From: Lachnospiraceae bacterium
GTDB lineage: Bacteria > Bacillota > Clostridia > Lachnospirales > Lachnospiraceae
Direction: 5' to 3'
Assembly: GCA_011959925.1 (NCBI GenBank)
Contig: BLMD01000272.1
Coordinates: 1 to 37,636, forward strand
Length of the DNA: 37,636 nt
The notes below the pieces were generated by a model. The model was not told where the DNA came from. It worked only from the letters and a program-made list of their open reading frames with translations, and ran no database searches. Both the position numbers and the translations under genes were made by a program. Positions 33,019-37,636 of this stretch are shown here, piece after piece (position 1 is the stretch's first letter; the number at the start of each line of letters is the position of its first letter).

Positions 33019-33135
33019 TTGAGTTACAAAGAGGCTATCATTGAGTTAGTCGGAAAGATACATAGTGAAAAAATCCTCAAGAGGATATACAAATTCGTTT
33101 TGTATCTGTACACCATGAGCGAGACTGGCAGTTGA
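33019..33135 (+). CDS. Small phage protein (38 aa)
   Basis: TTG 33019 follows AAGGGAGGTG (33001-33010). The product MSYKEAIIELVGKIHSEKIL ... KRIYKFVLYLYTMSETGS is an amphipathic helical pair. Similar 35-45-aa proteins with the LLKRIY-type core are common beside repressors in Firmicutes phages; the role is unknown. It is transcribed toward, and ends 8 bp before, the convergent repressor gene, and is controlled by the twin operators upstream. Confidence 0.6.
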   Translation: MSYKEAIIELVGKIHSEKILKRIYKFVLYLYTMSETGS

Positions 33136-33143
33136 AAAGACTG

Positions 33144-33518
33144 TCAGTCTTTTTCGTTTTTAGCTTGCAAATACAAATCAATGAGGCGGTCAAGAGCCTC
33201 AATGTCCTCCGTACTGGCATTGACGAGGGCTTTTATTGCATTTTTCCGAATGTCGCTCTCACCTGCCATAATGCGGTCAATCTTTTCGATGAAACCATCG
33301 TCAGAATCGACAAACATTTCTCCCTCACCAGTGGTCAACCATATGTAATCAACGCCGAACTCACGGCAAATCGCCTTTGTCATTTGTTCAGTGCAACCAC
33401 GTTCACCTTTTTCAATCCTTGAAATAGCGGTTTTTGTAACACCTATTTTTTCACCGAATTTCTCAAGAGTAAGATTGAGGGATTTTCTAATTTCTTTTAT
33501 TCGCTCACCTTGCGTCAA
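33144..33518 (-). CDS. CI-like XRE repressor (124 aa)
   Basis: The start is TTG at 33518 on the minus strand, with GGGAGGTGA at ideal spacing; the open frame further upstream crosses the promoter region. Residues 1-65 form the HTH (ERIKEIRKSLNLTLEKFGEK, GVTKTAISRIEKGERG) followed by FGVDYIWLTTGEGEMF, typical of phage CI-like repressors of Gram-positive phages. The C-terminus (about 80-124) is a helical dimerisation part. There is no peptidase domain for RecA-type autocleavage, so induction needs another route such as an antirepressor or metalloprotease. Divergent early genes and three operator boxes support a lysogeny-repressor role. Confidence 0.88.
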   Translation of the reverse strand: MTQGERIKEIRKSLNLTLEKFGEKIGVTKTAISRIEKGERGCTEQMTKAICREFGVDYIWLTTGEGEMFVDSDDGFIEKIDRIMAGESDIRKNAIKALVNASTEDIEALDRLIDLYLQAKNEKD

Positions 33519-33543
33519 GTATATCACCTCCCTTGTTAATGAC

Positions 33544-33572
33544 AATATAGCACGAACTAAAACAGAAATCAA
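33544..33572 (-). promoter_or_regulatory. Repressor (leftward) promoter
   Basis: On the minus strand, TTGATT (33572-33567), 17 bp and TATATT (33549-33544) with an extended TGC form the promoter for the repressor gene. Operator box 1 lies only 8 bp upstream of its -35. Confidence 0.7.
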
Positions 33573-33579
33573 TAAAAAA

Positions 33580-33647
33580 GTTACCAAAGGCAACAAAAAA
33601 GTATTGACAAAGTGACCATAGGCGATTAAAATGTAACCATAGACAAC
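33580..33647 (+). promoter_or_regulatory. Three operator boxes and the early (rightward) promoter
   Basis: The boxes GTTACCAAAGGCAAC (33580-33594), GTGACCATAGGCGAT (33612-33626) and GTAACCATAGACAAC (33633-33647) share GTNACCAWAGRCRAY. The early promoter TTGACA (33604-33609), 17 bp, TAAAAT (33627-33632) contains box 2 wholly in its spacer, and box 3 covers the start site. Binding would block early transcription directly, while box 1 sits between the two divergent promoters. Confidence 0.75.
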
Positions 33648-33666
33648 AAACAGGAGGTAAAAAACC

Positions 33667-34083
33667 ATGATGAAACATGAATTTGAGGCAATCGCAAAGA
33701 GAGAAGTCACAGACGAGCAGTTCAAGGCAATCGAAAAATTATACATGAGCAGCACACTCAACAAACAGGATTTTGTGAAAAACATTCGTCCGATGCTGAA
33801 AACAATTCCGGAGCCGGAAAAGGAAAAGAACATCAAAAAGATGTGTGTCAGAGACCGGAGCGGTTGCATGAAAACACCTAACGGATGTTGGTATCACATC
33901 GAATATGTTGAACTGGTGGACGTTGATATAAAGACAGGAAAATTCATAGTCAAGGCACTTGAGGACAGAGATTTTGAAAAGCTGTCAAGAGAGGGAAACG
34001 ACCTAAATTATAGTACGGGATTTGATTTCGATTATACACGGTGCATTGATACACAGCACAGGGAAATTGAACTTGTGGCATAG
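33667..34083 (+). CDS. First early phage protein, unknown (138 aa)
   Basis: ATG 33667 follows AGGAGGT (33652-33658), and the gene is first under the early promoter. The N-terminal half (KHEFEAIAKREVTDEQFKAI, EKLYMSSTLNKQDFVKNI) is helical. The second half has strands around CMKTPNGCWYHIEYVELVDV and ends IDTQHREIELVA. I recognise no named domain. In phages of this type the first early genes are often antirepressors, Cro-like proteins or host-takeover proteins, but nothing in the sequence shows a DNA-binding motif. Confidence 0.65.
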   Translation: MMKHEFEAIAKREVTDEQFKAIEKLYMSSTLNKQDFVKNIRPMLKTIPEPEKEKNIKKMCVRDRSGCMKTPNGCWYHIEYVELVDVDIKTGKFIVKALEDRDFEKLSREGNDLNYSTGFDFDYTRCIDTQHREIELVA

Positions 34084-34091
34084 AGGCAGCA

Positions 34092-34109
34092 GGGAGGCGC
34101 AAGCCTCCC
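34092..34109 (+). other. GNRA-loop hairpin between early genes
   Basis: GGGAGGC (34092-34098) pairs with GCCTCCC (34103-34109) around the GNRA-type loop GCAA. It begins 9 nt after the stop of the first early gene. It has no T-tract, so a stability or processing hairpin is more likely than a terminator. Confidence 0.5.
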
Positions 34110-34129
34110 GCAGAACAGGAGGAATGACA

Positions 34130-34417
34130 ATGTTGAGAGATAATGCGAACAATCAAAACGCCCTGCGGGTAAAAAGAATTTTAGACGGGGAGATCGGATG
34201 CAGTACATACAATATGCGGATGTGCTATTTCAACGCATCGGTGAAAGAACATGATTCCCTTGAGGCATGTCTGAAAGAAATGGAGGAAAAGTTGTCTCCG
34301 GAGGTTAAGGCAGAGCCGTTCATGCAGGAGTGCATGGAGGAGTTCAAAGAGAAAATCGCTATATATGACCGATTCTTTCGGGAACTTTCAAGGCGGGAGA
34401 TAAACGGAATTGAATAA
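34130..34417 (+). CDS. Early phage protein, unknown helical (95 aa)
   Basis: ATG 34130 is 7 bp after AGGAGG (34117-34122), while an in-frame ATG at 34124 is too close. The product MLRDNANNQNALRVKRILDG contains helices with many Glu/Lys (SLEACLKEMEEKLSPEVKAE, CMEEFKEKIAIYDRFFRELS). No known domain. It is probably cotranscribed with the previous early gene. Confidence 0.6.
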   Translation: MLRDNANNQNALRVKRILDGEIGCSTYNMRMCYFNASVKEHDSLEACLKEMEEKLSPEVKAEPFMQECMEEFKEKIAIYDRFFRELSRREINGIE

Positions 34418-34541
34418 AAGCCGAAACGGGGCAGCAGTCGCCCCGTCATGCAGGGATGGCAACCTTGTGTCTGACGATGGCAAGCCGAGAGACAAAGTCA
34501 GTGATACCGTGGGAAACATGGCAGCGGGTGAACCATGCTAG
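34410..34541 (+). CDS. Possible 43-aa overlapping phage ORF
   Basis: TTG 34410 overlaps the previous stop and follows GGGAGA (34395-34400). The frame encodes MNKSRNGAAVAPSCRDGN and VSDDGKPRDKVSDTVGNMAA to a TAG at 34539. The hairpin at 34426-34446 lies inside it. It is the only sizeable open frame in 34418-34675, but its reality is uncertain. Confidence 0.3.
   Translation: MNKSRNGAAVAPSCRDGNLVSDDGKPRDKVSDTVGNMAAGEPC
34426..34446 (+). other. Hairpin with GGCAGCAGTCG-type loop, copy 1
   Basis: ACGGGGC (34426-34432) pairs perfectly with GCCCCGT (34440-34446); the loop is AGCAGTC. A sister hairpin with the same loop theme lies at 37313-37347. No T-tract follows. Confidence 0.5.
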
Positions 34542-34571
34542 AGAGTTCATAGTCGGTCAACAGGTTTTTAA

Positions 34572-34598
34572 TTGATTTTTTTAAGGTGAAAAAATCAA
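34572..34598. repeat. Perfect 10-bp AT-rich inverted repeat
   Basis: TTGATTTTTT (34572-34581) and AAAAAATCAA (34589-34598) flank a 7-nt loop, TAAGGTG, in the gap before the 132-aa gene at 34676. It could be an operator or weak terminator. Between it and 34676 a 16-codon frame from TTG 34635 (GAGGTGA upstream) overlaps the next start codon and may be a leader peptide. Confidence 0.4.
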
Positions 34599-34675
34599 AA
34601 CACGGTATACATCGCCGGAATAGAGGTGAGCGGGTTGAAAAGACCGAGAGAGCCACCGGAGCAGGAGGAAAGCGG

Positions 34676-35074
34676 ATGCAGGTGAGAAATAGTAGAGATT
34701 TGAAAAACGCATATGAGATTTTGAGCATATACAAAGAATTACTTTCAGAGTGTGGGAAGTTAGAGCCGGAAAAGATGAAATCGGTCAACGAGAAGATCGC
34801 CGAGCAAAAGCGGGAGATTCGGAAATTTCACAAGGAAAGCAGCGATCGGAGGATTGTGAAAGATGACGGAATTGACGGATATGTCCTCTTGATTGAATTA
34901 CCGGAAACACTGGGGAACATGCAGGATGCAGAGGAATATTTTGAGGAGCGTGAGACGATTTCGGCAATGCCGTCAATGTTCGATTGCACCGGACAGGCGT
35001 TCACATCATGGTTCAAGGTATTCAAACGGAGAGACAGGTTCATGGCGTATCATTCGGTATGTTTTGACGTGTAG
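34676..35074 (+). CDS. Early phage protein, unknown (132 aa)
   Basis: ATG 34676 follows AGGAGGA (34663-34669); the frame is open upstream without a site. Helical Lys/Glu-rich N-terminal half (NAYEILSIYKELLSECGKLE, KMKSVNEKIAEQKREIRKFH), then a folded C-terminal half with strands DDGIDGYVLLIELPETLGN and SWFKVFKRRDRFMAYHSV. No domain recognised. The coiled-coil plus small beta domain layout suggests an oligomeric early protein; no function can be assigned. Confidence 0.6.
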   Translation: MQVRNSRDLKNAYEILSIYKELLSECGKLEPEKMKSVNEKIAEQKREIRKFHKESSDRRIVKDDGIDGYVLLIELPETLGNMQDAEEYFEERETISAMPSMFDCTGQAFTSWFKVFKRRDRFMAYHSVCFDV

Positions 35075-35118
35075 AGGGATGCGCTATCTATAAACACATT
35101 CAGAGAGGAGGAACATTC

Positions 35119-35292
35119 ATGACAGTAAAAGCAAAGAAAAGGGAAATGGTTGAGGGCATTGCAGAAAAGTTCCTGTTATTGCCGGAATCTGACAAGTCAT
35201 TCATTGCCGGATATTTGACGGGCAAAGAGGAGGAGCGGGCAAGATGGCAGCAGGAGCAGGAACGGAAACAGTCAGCAGCAGTCACAGCATAA
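35119..35292 (+). CDS. Small phage protein (57 aa)
   Basis: ATG 35119 follows AGAGGAGGA (35103-35112). The product TVKAKKREMVEGIAEKFLLL contains PESDKSFIAGYLTGKEEERA and ends in a Gln/Ala-rich tail. The core is typical of small early proteins in Clostridia phages, whose role is unknown. Its last 49 nt overlap the radical SAM gene start. Confidence 0.65.
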   Translation: MTVKAKKREMVEGIAEKFLLLPESDKSFIAGYLTGKEEERARWQQEQERKQSAAVTA

Positions 35293-36260
35293 AGGGGCAG
35301 CAGGAAAGAATCGGACTGATTGACGTTGACGGTCATAATTACCCGAACTTGCCTCTCATGAAAATATCTGCATGGCATAAGCAGCGGGGAGACACGGTGG
35401 AGTGGTATGAGCCATTATTGCACGGTTTCCCTCAAAAGCCACTTGACAAGGTATATATGAGCAAAGTGTTTTCGTTTTCTCATGATTACGAATATCACGT
35501 CAACGCAGAGAAGATCATCAGAGGCGGGAGTGGGTACGCAATTCAGACGGTCAACGGGAAAGAGATTTTTGACAAAATGAAAGACGCTGATTTGCCGGAC
35601 TACATAGAACACATTTATCCGGACTACTCCCTTTATCCGGAGCAAACAAAAGACACGGCGTTCGGTTTTCTGACAAGGGGATGTCCGAGGGGATGCGCCT
35701 TTTGTCATGTAGAGCAGAAAGAGGGGAAACGGTCATACAAGGTCGCCGATCTGTCCGAGTTTTGGCGGGGGCAAAAGAAAATAGTTTTGTGTGACCCGAA
35801 CATTTTAGCGTGTCGGGAACACATGGAACTATTGCAGCAGTTAGCGGACAGCGGGGCGAAAGTGAATTTTAATCAAGGACTGGATGTGCGCCTCATGAAT
35901 GAGGAAAACATTGCAATTCTGAAAGAGATCAAACTGGAAAAAATTCATGTCGCATATGACAGGTACGAGGATAAAGACATCGTTGAGCCGAAAATGAAAA
36001 GGTTTAAGGAAATGACGGGATTTGACAAGGACAAAGGGAAAGTCACGGTTTATATACTGGTCAATTTCGGAACGACGTTAGAACAGGACATTGAAAGAAT
36101 ACAGTTTTGCAGATCATTGAATTTTTCACCATATCCCATGATCTACGATCGGGAACACGCAGACCCTATATATAAAAAGCTGCAAAGATGGTGTAACAAC
36201 TTTATTTTTTGGAAAACGCCCACATTCGAGGAATACAACGGGCTGACAGGAGGAATATGA
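35244..36260 (+). CDS. Phage-encoded radical SAM protein
   Basis: The 338-aa protein starts at ATG 35244 with AGGAGGAG (35228-35235), overlapping the 57-aa gene. An N-terminal region (about 20-60: RIGLIDVDGHNYPNLPLMK) resembles the start of B12-binding-like domains in radical SAM enzymes. The cluster motif CPRGCAFC gives Cys147, Cys151 and Cys154 (CxxxCxxC) for the 4Fe-4S/SAM centre. KVNFNQGLDVRL and KVTVYILVNFGT are the later barrel strands of radical SAM methylthiotransferase/MiaB-like folds. No TRAM or auxiliary cluster is obvious. It makes a 5'-deoxyadenosyl radical; the substrate is unknown. The tight link to MT-A70 and DUF7768 genes suggests nucleic-acid or nucleotide modification. Confidence 0.88.
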   Translation: MAAGAGTETVSSSHSIKGQQERIGLIDVDGHNYPNLPLMKISAWHKQRGDTVEWYEPLLHGFPQKPLDKVYMSKVFSFSHDYEYHVNAEKIIRGGSGYAIQTVNGKEIFDKMKDADLPDYIEHIYPDYSLYPEQTKDTAFGFLTRGCPRGCAFCHVEQKEGKRSYKVADLSEFWRGQKKIVLCDPNILACREHMELLQQLADSGAKVNFNQGLDVRLMNEENIAILKEIKLEKIHVAYDRYEDKDIVEPKMKRFKEMTGFDKDKGKVTVYILVNFGTTLEQDIERIQFCRSLNFSPYPMIYDREHADPIYKKLQRWCNNFIFWKTPTFEEYNGLTGGI

Positions 36261-36263
36261 AAA

Positions 36264-36857
36264 ATGCAAATAGATATTTTCAGCACGGAAAATAAGTACA
36301 ACGTGATATATGCTGACCCGCCGTGGAAATTTGGGAGCAAAGAGGTTCAAAAATACGGCGGGAAAAGATTCAGACCTCTTGAAAAAGTGTATAGCACGGA
36401 AAAAAGTGCAGACATGGAGCAGTGGGATGTGAAAAGAATCGCAGATGAAAATTGCGCTATTTTCATGTGGTCAACGGACGCTCATATAAAAGAGGCAGTT
36501 AAGCTAATGGAGGCATGGGGGTTCAAGTATGTAACGATTGCCTTTATATGGGCTAAAACTACAAAAAACGGTAAGCAAATCAGCAATTTAGGGGCATGGA
36601 CGATGAAAAATTGCGAAATATGCTTATTTGGAACAAAGGGAACTATGCTCAAGTATAAAAAATCAAATAGTGTCAAGCAATTATTCTATGCGGAAAGACG
36701 GGAACACAGCAGAAAACCGAATTGCGTCAGAGAATTTATAAATGAATTATTCGGGGATATTCCCAAAATAGAACTATTCGCAAGAGAGGAGATTGATGGG
36801 TGGGATAGTTGGGGAGATGAAGTTGGAATATTTGATGCACAGGGGGCAGTTGAATGA
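36264..36857 (+). CDS. MT-A70 family adenine-N6 DNA methyltransferase
   Basis: The 197-aa enzyme has the catalytic DPPW at residues 18-21 (VIYADPPWKFG), then CAIFMWSTDAHIKEAVKL and the SAM-binding ending REEIDGWDSWGDEVG. MT-A70 proteins transfer a methyl group from SAM to adenine N6, in phages usually on DNA to protect against host restriction or to control expression. The ribosome site is GGAGGA (36250-36255). It begins 3 nt after the radical SAM stop and overlaps the next gene by 4 nt (ATGA), so the three are one translational unit. The target sequence is unknown. No restriction partner is near. Confidence 0.93.
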   Translation: MQIDIFSTENKYNVIYADPPWKFGSKEVQKYGGKRFRPLEKVYSTEKSADMEQWDVKRIADENCAIFMWSTDAHIKEAVKLMEAWGFKYVTIAFIWAKTTKNGKQISNLGAWTMKNCEICLFGTKGTMLKYKKSNSVKQLFYAERREHSRKPNCVREFINELFGDIPKIELFAREEIDGWDSWGDEVGIFDAQGAVE

Positions 36858-37183
36858 AACTTTTATACATATGTTCGCCGTATCGGGCGACGGATGCGGT
36901 GACGTTGCAGCGTAACGTCGAGTATGCAAAAGCGTTGACAAGAACAATATTGCTGCGGGGCGATTGTCCGGTGACACCGCACCTCTACATGACGCAGTGT
37001 CTTGATGAAAGCATCGAGGAGGAGTGGGAGATCGGACTGGGAGCAGGAATGAACATATTGAGGAGGTGTGACGGAATCGTCGTCGGCATGAAATACGGTA
37101 TTTCGGAGGGCATGGCTGCGGAGATTCAGTGTGCGAAAGATGGCGGGATGATGATTGAGTATCGGGAAAGAACGTGGAGGTGA
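36854..37183 (+). CDS. DUF7768/DUF4406-like protein (nucleoside deoxyribosyltransferase fold)
   Basis: The 109-aa protein reads LLYICSPYRATDAVTLQRNV at its start, then CPVTPHLYMTQCLDE, GIVVGMKYGISEGMAAEI and ends CAKDGGMMIEYR. This pattern is that of the DUF7768/DUF4406 family, a Rossmann-like fold related to nucleoside 2-deoxyribosyltransferases. The SPYR, HLY and SEGM motifs correspond to that family's nucleotide pocket. It shares a 4-nt overlap with the MT-A70 gene. A role in nucleotide salvage or base exchange is inferred; activity is not proven for this family. Confidence 0.8.
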   Translation: MKLLYICSPYRATDAVTLQRNVEYAKALTRTILLRGDCPVTPHLYMTQCLDESIEEEWEIGLGAGMNILRRCDGIVVGMKYGISEGMAAEIQCAKDGGMMIEYRERTWR

Positions 37184-37189
37184 CGGCGG

Positions 37190-37300
37190 GTGAGCGCAGA
37201 GAATATCAAGAAATTTTATGAGACCATTGCACGGATAATCTCTGAACGGGAGCGGGTCAAGGTGACGGTGCAGGTCAGAGAGAAAGAGGCAGCAGCTTGA
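37190..37300 (+). CDS. Small phage protein (36 aa)
   Basis: GTG 37190 follows TGGAGGTGA (37175-37183). The product MSAENIKKFYETIARIISER is a helix followed by a basic strand VKVTVQVREKE and AAA. Proteins of this size and pattern are common in Clostridia phage early regions. Function unknown. Confidence 0.55.
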   Translation: MSAENIKKFYETIARIISERERVKVTVQVREKEAAA

Positions 37301-37312
37301 AAAGGATAAAAA

Positions 37313-37347
37313 GAAACGGGCGACCGTTGGCAGCAGTCGTCCGTTTC
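37313..37347 (+). terminator. Hairpin with GGCAGCAGTCG-type loop, copy 2
   Basis: GAAACGGGCGAC (37313-37324) pairs with GTCGTCCGTTTC (37336-37347), 12 bp with one G-U. The loop carries GGCAGCA, as in the hairpin at 34426-34446. It follows the early operon's last small gene and may end or attenuate it, though only a short T-poor tail follows. Confidence 0.45.
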
Positions 37348-37355
37348 AATCGTGC

Positions 37356-37406
37356 TTTTGTGTCAGTTGTTCTACAAGAAATATTATAACAAATCTGACA
37401 CGAAAA
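37356..37406. repeat. Imperfect inverted repeat in the late intergenic region
   Basis: GTGTCAG (37360-37366) pairs with CTGACAC (37395-37401), extended outward by TTTT with AAAA after one unpaired G. The inner segment is AT-rich and includes TATTATAA. It could be a promoter-operator for the next gene. The rest of 37301-37530 has no gene. Confidence 0.4.
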
Positions 37407-37530
37407 CACAAGCGCAAAATCATGAAAAAAGCCTTGTTTCAAGGGAATTTTCGGGCTTTTACCGTCCTTGTAATTGATAGTAACAAGTCAGCGAAAACCT
37501 TGAGGGGCGGGTGCAACAGGAGTGTGTCAG

Positions 37531-37636
37531 ATGGAGAGGAAAGGACAGGAAAGAAAGAAGAAAAAGAGGGGGATGCAGTTCATCCCATATGACTATGAGG
37601 CAGCATATAACAAAACCATTGCGGACTTGAATGAGT
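37531..37636 (+). CDS. Partial phage gene at window end
   Basis: From ATG 37531 the frame is open to the window edge: MERKGQERKKKKRG, then MQFIPYDYEAAYNKTIADLN. CAGGAG at 37517-37522 is the likely ribosome site, although the second Met (preceded by AGAGGGGG) is another possible start. The very basic start suggests nucleic-acid binding, but too little is present to identify it. Confidence 0.4.
   Translation, partial: MERKGQERKKKKRGMQFIPYDYEAAYNKTIADLNE

Larger units (their letters stand above)
30493..37636. mobile_element. Prophage, left portion (continues past window end)
   Basis: From the junction to the end, gene content is that of a temperate siphovirus-like lysogeny and early region: serine integrase at the end, divergent repressor/Cro-like control, many 36-140-aa early genes, and DNA-modifying enzymes. 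No terminase, portal or tail genes are reached, so phage rather than another integrative element is inferred from the early genes. No conjugation genes are seen. Confidence 0.75.

Noticed and set aside
33519-33869. N-terminal membrane-like extension of the phage repressor
   Set aside because: It would cross both promoters and all three operators and overlap the opposite early gene; TTG 33518 has GGGAGGTGA and starts the HTH.
37313-37406. CRISPR-like repeats in the prophage
   Set aside because: The hairpins are single, of different sequence, and there are no regularly spaced spacers anywhere in the window.

Overview
The window looks like a gut Clostridia chromosome, most likely Lachnospiraceae. 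The reasons are moderate G+C, strong AGGAGG ribosome sites with frequent TTG and GTG starts, giant secreted proteins built from F5/8C, LamG, FIVAR, BspA-type LRR and Fn3 modules, LytTR/AgrC-type signalling, and MacB/FtsX-type ABC systems. The genus cannot be fixed from the sequence alone.

Region 1 (1-12.7 kb) is a glycan-use block. It holds a 1730-aa secreted multi-module binding protein and a 1199-aa secreted GH51-like glycosidase. These are followed by a sugar-1-phosphate nucleotidyltransferase, a NahK-like sugar kinase and a histidine phosphatase. A clean bidirectional terminator separates this block from a convergent YehR/DUF1307 lipoprotein.

Region 2 (12.7-25 kb) is an accessory, decaying region. 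It contains an 11-codon AbrB/SpoVT stub, an undescribed 35-codon Cys/Gly/Ser/Tyr-rich peptide ORF with its own ribosome site, a DUF3796+XRE pair, and a chimeric ABC-ATPase scar. An AgrA/AgrC-like two-component system follows, then two disordered coiled-coil proteins, a frameshifted lipoprotein, several small membrane proteins, three successive broken CPBP (Abi) membrane proteases, a GNAT enzyme and an ABC-2 exporter. Peptide, LytTR/AgrC regulation, CPBP proteins and ABC exporter together resemble a peptide-bacteriocin or peptide-response island, but no processing protease/exporter or maturase is visible.

Region 3 (24.8-30.5 kb) is a MacB-type ATPase and 791-aa FtsX permease, an OmpR-type regulator and HisKA kinase, a hairpin-rich intergenic element, and a second MacB-type ATPase. 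The second ATPase is cut exactly after its Walker B sequence ADEPTG.

Region 4 (30.5 kb to the end) is the left part of a temperate prophage inserted in that ATPase. A serine integrase gene lies right at the junction. Then come a zinc-ribbon protein, two XRE regulators with well-defined operators and promoters, and a run of small early genes. The last part is a compact block of a radical SAM enzyme, an MT-A70 adenine methyltransferase and a DUF7768 (deoxyribosyltransferase-like) protein. The right end, structural genes and attR lie beyond the window.

The most promising leads are: (a) the prophage as a reversible switch of an ABC transporter; (b) the radical SAM/MT-A70/DUF7768 block as a possible phage nucleic-acid modification system; (c) the 35-codon peptide beside an AgrC/LytTR system; and (d) the phage operator architecture.
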